Made by a program: the position numbers and the translations under genes. Of a DNA stretch of 64,000 bases, positions 27,024-34,762 are shown piece by piece. Position 1 is the first letter of the stretch. Every line of letters begins with the position of its first letter. The stretch covers positions 2,852,001-2,916,000 of the forward strand of contig NZ_LT629693.1 in NCBI RefSeq assembly GCF_900099825.1, in the 5' to 3' direction. The notes beneath the pieces are model-generated. The model was not told the DNA's origin. It did not search any database and worked only from the letters and a program-made list of their open reading frames with translations. The stretch comes from Bradyrhizobium ottawaense (GTDB taxonomy: Bacteria; Pseudomonadota; Alphaproteobacteria; Rhizobiales; Xanthobacteraceae).

Positions 27024-29027
27024 TCACCTTTCGACAAAGGCGCGCTGCAACTGGTCGAAAATCGGCTTGAACAGATAGCTGAACATGGTCCGGCTGCCGG
27101 TCTGCATGAACACTTCCGCAGGCATGCCCGAGACCAGTTGCAGGCCAGCCAGCCGGTGGCGTTCCTCGTCCGGCAGCATGATCCGAACCGTGAAATAGGG
27201 CGCGTTGGTCTGCTGGTCGTGGCTGATATCGGGCGATACGAAGGCGACCTGTCCGGCGATCTGCGGCGTGGTGCGCTGGTTGAACGCGGAAAAGCGGACA
27301 TAGGCCTGCTGACCGGTCCGGACCTGATCGATATCGTTCGGCTGCAGCCGCGCCTCGATCTGCAGATCGTCTGAGTCCGGCACGATCTCCATAATGGCGT
27401 CGCCGGCGCGGATAACCCCGCCCAGGGTGTGGGCGGCCAGTTGGTGGATGACGCCCGAGGTCGGCGCGCGAAGTTCGATGCGCTCGAGCACGTCCCTGGC
27501 GGCGACGCCCCGTTCCGAGAGTTCGGCTTCCTTGCCCTGCGCCTCGCCCAGCTCCTTGACGACATCGGTGCGGAAATCCTGGTCAAGCTTGACGATCTGC
27601 AACTGCGCCTCGCCGATCTTCGCCTTGGTCTCGGCGATCGATGAGGTCAATTGCCCGCGCTCGCCTTCGATTCGCGCGCTCTCCCGCTGCAGTGTGGTGA
27701 GCCGCGTCAGCGGCACCAGATGCTTGTCGTAGAGCTCCTGCACGCCGGAGAGTTCGCCGGTAATCAGTTCGATCTGCCGGGCCTTGGAGGCGACCTGCGC
27801 CTCAAGGCCGCCAATCTCCTCGCCCAGCTGCGATACCCGGCTCTGCAACAGGTCCTTCTGGCTGTCGCGCGCGGTCGCCCGCGCCCGAAACAGCGAAGCC
27901 TCCGAGGCGAGCAGCGTCTTGACGTTGCTGTCGTCCAGCCGCCCCGACAGCTCCGCTGGCACGGCCGGCCGCGGCAGGCCGTCGCGCTCGGCGGTCAGCC
28001 GCGCCACGCGCGCCCGCGCTTCGTCGAGCTGCTTGCTCACCACCTGAAGGCTGGCCTTCGCCTGGGTCGCGTTCAGCCGCAGCAGCAAATCACCTGACCT
28101 GACACGCATGCCGTTATGGACCGGAATCTCCTCGACCACGCCGCCGGTCGGGTGCTGAATGGTCTTGACGTTGGACTGCACCACCAGATTGCCGGGCACC
28201 ACGACAGCGCCGGCCAGCGGCATCAGCGTCATCCAGCCGCCGGCCAGAATGCCGATCACCAGCAGCGCCCGCAGCCCGGTGCGCAATTCGATCTCGAACG
28301 CCCGGCCGGCCCGCTGCACGATCCCTTCGCCCGGAACATCCTCGGCCGCGCCGTCGCGGTTGATCAGGAACGCCGCACCTGCAACCAGGCCACGGCGGCA
28401 TTTCTCAAGTGCGCGCGTGGAGCGACTTTCGGTCGCCGCCTTGTCGGTTGCGCTCGAAGGCGCGAGGCTTGGGGCCTCGACATGCAGCGGCGGCCGTTCG
28501 TGGCTGGCTGCTGATACCATCGCCGGCTTCGGCATGGCGAGCAGCGACGGATCGTCCGGCGCGATGATCGGTCCCCGCACCCGCGGCGGGTTCGCGGCCG
28601 CGGGCTCACGCGCCGCCGGGCTGGGACTTTCCATCGGCGGTTCACGGCGGACGTGGCTCTGGCTTGCACGGCTCGGGCTTCCGTGGCTCCGGCTTTCATC
28701 GCTTCGGTTTTCATGGCTCGGGTTTCCATCACTATGGAATCCGAGCGGTGCAAGACATGCATCGAGTACGCGGCTGATTTTGCCTTTTGGCGGTTTCGGC
28801 CGGGCGGCGCGCGGCGGCCGCACGGCCGGACGCGGGTCTTCGCGTGCCGGACGTCGCGATGGCTGCCGGGGCACCTCATCAAGATTTTCGCGCTCGAATG
28901 CCTGGCGCAGCCGCTGCAGTTCCAGGATCAGCGCGGTCCCTTGCGGCCCGACGCCTGCATCATCCGGTCCGCCGACCCGGCGCCGCGTCGTTGCTTCCTG
29001 TTCCCGTGGATAATCAGCGATATTCAT
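27024..29027 (-). CDS. Type I secretion membrane-fusion (HlyD/PrtE family) protein with long N-terminal extension
   Basis: A 667-residue adaptor that links the ABC protein to an outer-membrane channel. The typical HlyD part runs from the single membrane segment (about 255-275, LRALLVIGILAGGWMTLMPLAG) through VQHPTGGVVEEI-like sequence, two long coiled coils, and the C-terminal ELRAPTSGVIHQLAAHTLGGVI and GMPAEVFMQT motifs. The first 250 residues are extra: a cytoplasmic, Pro/Arg/Ser/His-rich, probably disordered region with five-residue repeats (about 100-125). Usual PrtE-type proteins are about 430-480 residues. Its start overlaps the ABC gene stop by four bases. Confidence 0.88.
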   Translation of the reverse strand: MNIADYPREQEATTRRRVGGPDDAGVGPQGTALILELQRLRQAFERENLDEVPRQPSRRPAREDPRPAVRPPRAARPKPPKGKISRVLDACLAPLGFHSDGNPSHENRSDESRSHGSPSRASQSHVRREPPMESPSPAAREPAAANPPRVRGPIIAPDDPSLLAMPKPAMVSAASHERPPLHVEAPSLAPSSATDKAATESRSTRALEKCRRGLVAGAAFLINRDGAAEDVPGEGIVQRAGRAFEIELRTGLRALLVIGILAGGWMTLMPLAGAVVVPGNLVVQSNVKTIQHPTGGVVEEIPVHNGMRVRSGDLLLRLNATQAKASLQVVSKQLDEARARVARLTAERDGLPRPAVPAELSGRLDDSNVKTLLASEASLFRARATARDSQKDLLQSRVSQLGEEIGGLEAQVASKARQIELITGELSGVQELYDKHLVPLTRLTTLQRESARIEGERGQLTSSIAETKAKIGEAQLQIVKLDQDFRTDVVKELGEAQGKEAELSERGVAARDVLERIELRAPTSGVIHQLAAHTLGGVIRAGDAIMEIVPDSDDLQIEARLQPNDIDQVRTGQQAYVRFSAFNQRTTPQIAGQVAFVSPDISHDQQTNAPYFTVRIMLPDEERHRLAGLQLVSGMPAEVFMQTGSRTMFSYLFKPIFDQLQRAFVER
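28655..28729 (-). repeat. Five 15-bp tandem repeats inside the HlyD-type gene
   Basis: Five consecutive units of the form GGCTCGGGCTTCCGT (plus strand) encode, on the minus strand, five-residue blocks of NPSHE/NRSDE/SRSHG/SPSRA/SQSH type in the cytoplasmic extension of the adaptor. Units differ at several bases, so the array is not brand new. It is in frame and could change copy number by slippage. Confidence 0.75.
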
Positions 29028-30862
29028 GACGCAACACTCTCGGCCAGCACCGCGCGACGGTCCGCTTTCGCCGATGACGGGGACTCCACCCGCCTTGCCG
29101 CCGCAGCCTGGCCCGTTGCGCTGCGGACCCGCGCAAAGACTTCATCGCTGGGACCGAACGCGATCGCCTTGCCTTCGTAGAGCACCATCGTCATGTCCAG
29201 CACGGACAGCGCGCTCGGACGATGCGAGATCACGATGACGATGCTTCGGTTCTGGCGCAGCAGCCCGATCGCACGGGTCAGGGCATTTTCGCCGTCGGCA
29301 TCAAGGTTGGCGTTGGGCTCGTCGAGCACGATCAGGAAAGGATCGCCAAAAACGGCGCGCGCCAGCCCGATCCTTTGCCGCTGTCCCGCCGACAGCGACA
29401 TGCCGCCCTCACCTATTCGTGTCGCGTAACCCTCCGGCAGGCGCAGGATGAGGTCGTGTACGCCTGCGATCCGCGCGGCCTTCAAAATGTCTTCGGAGGT
29501 CGCCTCGTCGTCGAAGCGGCAGATGTTTTCGGCCACGGTGCCGTCAAACAGCGCCACGTCTTGCGGAAGATAGCCGATATGACGGCCGAGATCCGCGTTA
29601 CGCCATTGATCCAGCGTGGCGCCGTCGAGCCGCACCACGCCGTGCTGCGCCGGCCAGATTCCGACCAGCGCCTTCGAGAGCGAGGTCTTGCCTGAGGCAC
29701 TGGCGCCTAGCAGCGCCAATCCCGCGCCGGCCTTCAGCGAGAACGAGACGTTCGACACGATGGCCGTGGCGGAGCCCGGCGCCGTCACCGCGAGGTTCTG
29801 TACCGACAATTCGCGGCTGGGACGCGGCAGCAGGACCGGTGGCGCGACAGGCGGCGCAGTCGCCCTGCAGATATCGCGCAGGCGCGTGAGCCCCTGCCGC
29901 GCGGCAACCAGTTGCTTCCAGCTTCCGAGCGCGATCTCGACCGGCGCCAGCGCGCGGCCCATCATGATCGACGACGCAATCATGATGCCGCCCGATGCCC
30001 GGTCAGCCACTACCAGATAGGCGCCGATGCCGAGCATTCCCGATTGCAGGATGAAGCGCAGCACTTTCGCGCTCGCGCCGAGATTGGCGTAGACGTCGGT
30101 GGCGCGGATGTTCTCCCGCAGATAACGCTCATTGGCCAGCGACCAGCGCAGGGTCAATCGATCCGTCATGCCGAGCGCACGAATGATTTCGGCATTACGC
30201 TGGGTGGTATCCGCCAGCACCTGCCGCTGCGCGCTCATGTCCATCGCCGCCCGCGCCGCGCCGCGCGAAATCCGCTCGGTCAGCAATGTCATGGCAATGA
30301 TACCAGCGGTGCCGAGCAGCGCGGTGATTCCGATGGCCGGATGAAACAGAAACAATGCGATCAGGAATACCGGGATCCACGGCATATCGAGGAACGCGGT
30401 CGGTCCCATGCTCGACATGAAACCGCGCACCTGGTCGAGGTCGCGCAACGGCTGCTGCATCAGTACCGGCTTGACGCCGCGAAGCGGCAGGGTAGCGAGC
30501 GCAGTGTGGATCGATCCCTGCAAGGCGCCGTCGAACAGCGTGGCGATCCGGCACAGCATCCGCGTCCGCATCGCATCGAAATATCCCTGCACCAGATAGG
30601 CGAACAGCACCATCAGGGACAGGCCGAGCAGGGTCGCGATGTTGCGGCTCGGAATCACGCGGTCATAGACCTGCAGCATATAGAGCGAGCCCGACAACAT
30701 CAGGATGTTGATGACGCCGCTGAAGACGGCGACGCCGATCATGCGCCGCGCGCTCTCGCGCAACGCCTGCGCCACGGGATCGTCGGCGCCCAGCGTCGAT
30801 AGCAGGCTCGAGATGACACGGGACGGCGCAGCTGCCTGCGGATGGCTTTGAGCAATACTCAT
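29024..30862 (-). CDS. Type I secretion system ABC permease/ATPase (PrtD family)
   Basis: A 612-residue ABC exporter half-transporter. Six membrane segments (about 35-320) precede the ATPase with Walker A LLGASASGKTSLSK, signature LSAGQRQRIGLARAVFG and Walker B LIVLDEPNANLDADGE. There is no N-terminal C39 peptidase domain, as in the PrtD/HasD group that export unprocessed proteins with a C-terminal signal. The start at 30862 is preceded by two copies of an 18-base unit that contains the GAGGGGAGA ribosome site; the longer frame upstream merely translates this repeat (EGRRNS twice). It is co-transcribed with the HlyD-type gene and divergent from the repeat protein that is its likely cargo. Confidence 0.9.
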   Translation of the reverse strand: MSIAQSHPQAAAPSRVISSLLSTLGADDPVAQALRESARRMIGVAVFSGVINILMLSGSLYMLQVYDRVIPSRNIATLLGLSLMVLFAYLVQGYFDAMRTRMLCRIATLFDGALQGSIHTALATLPLRGVKPVLMQQPLRDLDQVRGFMSSMGPTAFLDMPWIPVFLIALFLFHPAIGITALLGTAGIIAMTLLTERISRGAARAAMDMSAQRQVLADTTQRNAEIIRALGMTDRLTLRWSLANERYLRENIRATDVYANLGASAKVLRFILQSGMLGIGAYLVVADRASGGIMIASSIMMGRALAPVEIALGSWKQLVAARQGLTRLRDICRATAPPVAPPVLLPRPSRELSVQNLAVTAPGSATAIVSNVSFSLKAGAGLALLGASASGKTSLSKALVGIWPAQHGVVRLDGATLDQWRNADLGRHIGYLPQDVALFDGTVAENICRFDDEATSEDILKAARIAGVHDLILRLPEGYATRIGEGGMSLSAGQRQRIGLARAVFGDPFLIVLDEPNANLDADGENALTRAIGLLRQNRSIVIVISHRPSALSVLDMTMVLYEGKAIAFGPSDEVFARVRSATGQAAAARRVESPSSAKADRRAVLAESVAS

Positions 30863-31321
30863 TGAATTACGTCTCCCCTCGGAATTACGTCTCCCCTCGC
30901 TCGACAATCAATTCTCCTTGACGGGCGATACGGACCATTCTTCGGCGAAAATGCGACGATGGCCGGCAATTGCGGGGCGCATCGGAATAAAACGAATGCG
31001 GGCGCGCCTCTCTTAACGGGCTGGGTGCGTCGCATCGCTGCGCACAATTCCGACACCGCAAATTCTCATTTCAGACTTCCGTGGCAAACGTCGACAATAC
31101 CTGCATTTTTTCCCGCAGGTGCGCACAACATCCAACTTCAAGGCAATTCGACGTCACGGATTCGACCGTCTATCACCTTGCTTCCGCGGCGCATTGGCCG
31201 CGGAGTCGGCCGAATGACGCCACGAAGGTAAACAATCCTTCATCTCGCGCATCACCGCAGCCGCTCTGCGGATGATCGCGCCCACACGTCGACGAACTTG
31301 ACTGAACGACAGGGGACGAAA
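30863..31321. other. Divergent promoter region between the secretion genes and the repeat protein
   Basis: About 460 bases with no credible gene. Besides the tandem duplicated ribosome site it holds an eight-base perfect hairpin TCCGCGGC/GCCGCGGA (31183-31204) and an ACCTGC/GCAGGT stem with a ten-base T-rich loop near 31110-31135. Base composition is less GC-rich than the flanks, as expected for promoters in both directions. I cannot place exact promoters. Confidence 0.5.
30864..30899 (-). repeat. 18-bp tandem duplication carrying a duplicated ribosome-binding site
   Basis: The unit GAATTACGTCTCCCCTCG occurs twice in a row with no mismatches (30864-30881 and 30882-30899). On the minus strand each unit contributes CGAGGGGAGACG, a strong Shine-Dalgarno element. 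The proximal copy lies eight or so bases before the ABC gene ATG at 30862. Confidence 0.9.
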
Positions 31322-34300
31322 ATGGCACTGACAGCAACCGATCTATTCAACGACGCAACGACCCGCGAGATTGGCGGCGTCGGCCCGGATCAGGTCAACT
31401 TGATCGTCTCGGACCTTATCGGCGTGCAGCAGATGTTGAGCGCGGCCGATCCGCAGATCAACACCCTCACCGATCTGCACACCCATATCATCATCAATCA
31501 GCTCAACGAAGAAATTGCGTCCGTCGAGAACGCGAACTCTCCGACGACGGGCACGCTGACAATAGGAACGGACCTCGGACAATATGTCGGGCGTTCGATC
31601 AATGATATCCATCGGGACATTATCGACATCGCTCAAGGCGACGCGGGGGTTCAGGCGCTGTTCAACCCGACGCCTCTGCCGGCCGTGAACACCCCTGCTG
31701 CACCGTTCCACGACACTGCAGCCCAAACGGCTTTCCTTACTCAATTTATCCAGGACAGCAACCATCTTGGGCAGGCGGCGACCACGATCGAGAACAATGG
31801 CTTCAAGGGTGACGTCGCCGGACTGGTCCAGCAAATACAGACTTTCGAGACCAATGCGAACGCCTTCGACCAGTCCCAGGGTGGTCTGTATTCGGCGCGC
31901 TTCTGGAACGAATTGCGGGCGGATGGCACGGCGGGCACGGCGGCGAACGCGGTGATCGAGGGACTGCAGACGCAGAATGCCGGCGAAGTCAATGCCGCGG
32001 TACAGCAGCTGGCTGCGAACGCTTCGGACGTGGCGGGCAACAACCTGATGATGAATGGCGGCAGCTATGCGGACGTGGTGGCCGCGGCGCAGGCCACCGC
32101 CGTAACTCCGAATACCGCGGCGGCCGCTGCCGGAACACCCGCTGCCGCTCCAGCAGCACCCGCTACCGCGCCAGCCGCCGGTCTGACGGCAACGGATCTA
32201 TTCAACGATGCGACGACCCGCGAGATTGGCGGTGTCGGCCCGGATCAGGTCAACTTGATCGTCTCGGACCTCATCGGCGTGCAGCAGAAGTTGAGCGCGG
32301 CCGATCCGCAGATCAACAACCTCACCGATCTGCACACCCATATCATCATCAATCAGCTCAACGAAGAGATTGCGTCCGTCGAGAACGCGAACTCTCCGAC
32401 GACGGGCACGCTGACAATAGGAACGGACCTCGGACAATATGTCGGGCGTTCGATCAATGATATCCATCGGGACATTATCGACATCGCTCAAGGCGACGCG
32501 GGGGTTCAGGCGCTGTTCAACCCGACGCCTCTGCCGGCCGTGAACACCCCTGCTGCACCGTTCCACGACACTGCAGCCCAAACGGCTTTCCTTACTCAAT
32601 TTATCCAGGACAGCAACCATCTTGGGCAGGCGGCGACCACGATCGAGAACAATGGCTTCAAGGGTGACGTCGCCGGACTGGTCCAGCAAATACAGACTTT
32701 CGAGACCAATGCGAACGCCTTCGACCAGTCCCAGGGTGGTCTGTATTCGGCGCGCTTCTGGAACGAATTGCGGGCGGATGGCACGGCGGGCACGGCGGCG
32801 AACGCGGTGATCGAGGGACTGCAGACGCAGAATGCCGGCGAAGTCAATGCCGCGGTACAGCAGCTGGCTGCGAACGCTTCGGACGTGGCGGGCAACAACC
32901 TGATGATGAATGGCGGCAGCTATGCGGACGTGGTGGCCGCGGCGCAGGCCACCGCCGTGACACCAGGGGATGGCGGCGCTGGTACCGGGGGTGGCGGCGG
33001 TGGCGGCGGCACGGGTGGTGGCGGCGGCACGGGTGGCGGCGGCGGCACGGGTGGCGGCGGCGGCACGGGTGGCGGCGGCGGCACGGGTGGCGGCGGCCAG
33101 CTCGTTGCCGGCGATCTCTATTTCGGAAATATGTTCAACGACGCGACCAGAATTCTTGAAGGCGGGTTGTGGCACAACAACATCCCGGTAGGAAACCAGG
33201 GTCACGGCACCGACGGCAGATACGTCGCGGATCTCACGGCGGTTCAGACCGGCCTGACCGCCGACGTCGCTGCCGGCGATTTCGCCGGCGCCCAGCTCAC
33301 CCATGTCAACACGGTGCTGGCCGACATAACGACCGCTCTTGCCGCAGCGCCAGGCGCCGTCAACAATGACGCCGGCGCTGAAGCCGCGTTGCGCACGGCT
33401 CATCTGGACATCATCAACACCATCGAGAACGATCCGGTGCTCCAGGCATTGAGCATCAAGGACGGCAATCCGGGATTCAACTTCGCGCCTGCAGAGCTGG
33501 CCACGCCGTTGAACGCCAACACGCCGCACGCGACGTTCGCCGAGCTCGGCGCCATCTTCGACGACGCCCAGTCCAAATCCCTCGGCGGCATCAACGCCAA
33601 CAATTTACCGGCGATTCAGGCCGACCTGCAGACGGTGCATGATGGGCTTCTGACGCTGATGCAGGATCATCCGCAGATGTTTGGCGGCGCGACCGGGATA
33701 CACGCCTCCACCATCGTCGATCAGATCAATCTCCAGCTCACCAACTTCGACCATCAATACGGGTTCAATCCCGATGCGGCGAAGGCGACCAACGATAATC
33801 TTCTCGACATCACCGATATCGTTACCGGCGACGCCAACCTTGCCAACATGGCGTCCGGCAACGGCGTCCACGGATGGACGCCTGCTCCGTTCACCGACGT
33901 CGCGCCGACGCCCTATCAGGACAATGCCGCCCAGACCAATTTCTGGGCCGACTTCATCGCCTCCGGCAACTCGCTTGGCGCCCAGGCCGAGCATTTGGTC
34001 GCCACCGGCAGTGCACAGGCGATCAGCGCCTTTATCCAGACGCTACAAGGTTTTGAGAAAAACGTCTCGAACTTCGACGCGGCCCAGGGCGGCATCTTCG
34101 AGGCGCGGTTCGACAACGAATTGCTCGGCAAGGACTCCACCGTGGGTGCCGACGTAGCCGCAATGATCCAGGGCCTACAGACCGGCAATGCGGCAATGGT
34201 CACGGCGGCAGCCGAAGGGTTTCACGCCAACGCAGCTGACGTTAGTGGCAACAACGTTCCGCTCAACGGCGGCACCTTCAACGCCGACGGCCTTACCGTG

Positions 34301-34516
34301 GCCGATGCGCTCAGCACGGCGACGCCTCCCCTGCCGCCCGCGCCGGTCACACCTCTGACGCCGGCTGCACCAGCTGTCGCGGCTCCGGCGCCCTCGACCG
34401 CACCGCAGGTAGCTGCGGTGGCAACCGCCGGTGCGGCAGCGCCGGGGGACACGACAGACCACCAGCATTCAGCGATGCCCGATATGGCGCAGCATTTTCA
34501 TCATTTGTGGGGGTAG
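31322..34516 (+). CDS. Large repeat protein, probable type I secretion substrate
   Basis: A 1064-residue acidic protein without an N-terminal signal peptide. Layout: repeat A (about 3-261) and repeat B (288-546), nearly identical; an Ala/Pro linker between them; a Gly-rich TGGGGG linker (about 555-595); a shorter divergent repeat (about 597-735, LYFGNMFNDATRILEGG); a full divergent repeat (about 740-990, IFDDAQSKSLGGIN onward to QGGIFEARFDNELL); then a Pro/Ala stretch and the His-rich end DHQHSAMPDMAQHFHHLWG. No RTX nonapeptides or known domain are seen. Being divergent from the ABC/HlyD genes and lacking a Sec signal, it is probably their substrate, with the signal at the C-terminus. The start has AGGGGACG seven bases before. 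Function is unknown; haem or metal binding is possible from the His-rich tail. Confidence 0.8.
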   Translation: MALTATDLFNDATTREIGGVGPDQVNLIVSDLIGVQQMLSAADPQINTLTDLHTHIIINQLNEEIASVENANSPTTGTLTIGTDLGQYVGRSINDIHRDIIDIAQGDAGVQALFNPTPLPAVNTPAAPFHDTAAQTAFLTQFIQDSNHLGQAATTIENNGFKGDVAGLVQQIQTFETNANAFDQSQGGLYSARFWNELRADGTAGTAANAVIEGLQTQNAGEVNAAVQQLAANASDVAGNNLMMNGGSYADVVAAAQATAVTPNTAAAAAGTPAAAPAAPATAPAAGLTATDLFNDATTREIGGVGPDQVNLIVSDLIGVQQKLSAADPQINNLTDLHTHIIINQLNEEIASVENANSPTTGTLTIGTDLGQYVGRSINDIHRDIIDIAQGDAGVQALFNPTPLPAVNTPAAPFHDTAAQTAFLTQFIQDSNHLGQAATTIENNGFKGDVAGLVQQIQTFETNANAFDQSQGGLYSARFWNELRADGTAGTAANAVIEGLQTQNAGEVNAAVQQLAANASDVAGNNLMMNGGSYADVVAAAQATAVTPGDGGAGTGGGGGGGGTGGGGGTGGGGGTGGGGGTGGGGGTGGGGQLVAGDLYFGNMFNDATRILEGGLWHNNIPVGNQGHGTDGRYVADLTAVQTGLTADVAAGDFAGAQLTHVNTVLADITTALAAAPGAVNNDAGAEAALRTAHLDIINTIENDPVLQALSIKDGNPGFNFAPAELATPLNANTPHATFAELGAIFDDAQSKSLGGINANNLPAIQADLQTVHDGLLTLMQDHPQMFGGATGIHASTIVDQINLQLTNFDHQYGFNPDAAKATNDNLLDITDIVTGDANLANMASGNGVHGWTPAPFTDVAPTPYQDNAAQTNFWADFIASGNSLGAQAEHLVATGSAQAISAFIQTLQGFEKNVSNFDAAQGGIFEARFDNELLGKDSTVGADVAAMIQGLQTGNAAMVTAAAEGFHANAADVSGNNVPLNGGTFNADGLTVADALSTATPPLPPAPVTPLTPAAPAVAAPAPSTAPQVAAVATAGAAAPGDTTDHQHSAMPDMAQHFHHLWG
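31328..32103 (+). repeat. Long direct repeat A (776 bp) within the repeat protein gene
   Basis: Pairs with 32183-32958 at a spacing of exactly 855 bases (285 codons). In the first 190 or so bases I count about nine differences, mostly silent (two change residues: Met/Lys and Thr/Asn). From about 31518 to the end I see none over nearly 590 bases. Confidence 0.92.
32183..32958 (+). repeat. Long direct repeat B (776 bp) within the repeat protein gene
   Basis: Second copy of the unit at 31328-32103. The two are separated by an 80-base Ala/Pro-rich linker. The near-perfect identity of the 3' three quarters suggests recent duplication or gene conversion. Confidence 0.92.
33011..33100 (+). repeat. 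Five 18-bp tandem repeats encoding a TGGGGG linker
   Basis: Five units of ACGGGTGGCGGCGGCGGC form, the first with one T for C and the last ending CAG. They encode (TGGGGG)n, a flexible linker between the near-identical repeats and the divergent C-terminal half. In-frame slippage would lengthen or shorten the linker. Confidence 0.9.
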
Positions 34517-34762
34517 CGGCGCGCGGCGCGACTTCCAGCGTTCCCTTGGGCGTTCAGGGGACGCTGGAGGCCGGCGCAACGGATGGATCGAACCAAGAGT
34601 AATTCGCGTGCTGCCGGGAGCGAATGCTGCGGCACCGCAAAAGGATTCTTCGCCAGCACGGGCGGAGCCACGATTTGGGGATAACGATTTGTGCGACAAC
34701 AACAACGACCGTGGGCGGGTCGACGCCATTTGCCGCAACCTCATCGGCGACGGGGCGCCGGC

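Noticed and set aside
33011..33100. Possible CRISPR-like array
   Set aside because: The 18-bp units are contiguous without spacers and encode a Gly-rich linker in frame.
32198..33529. 443-codon minus-strand open frame over the repeat protein
   Set aside because: Duplicated only because the sense strand is duplicated; the sense product has good start, ribosome site and repeat logic.
31322..34516. RTX toxin or haemophore identity for the repeat protein
   Set aside because: No GGxGxDxxx nonapeptides and no HasA-like fold motifs are visible; only the secretion context is suggestive.
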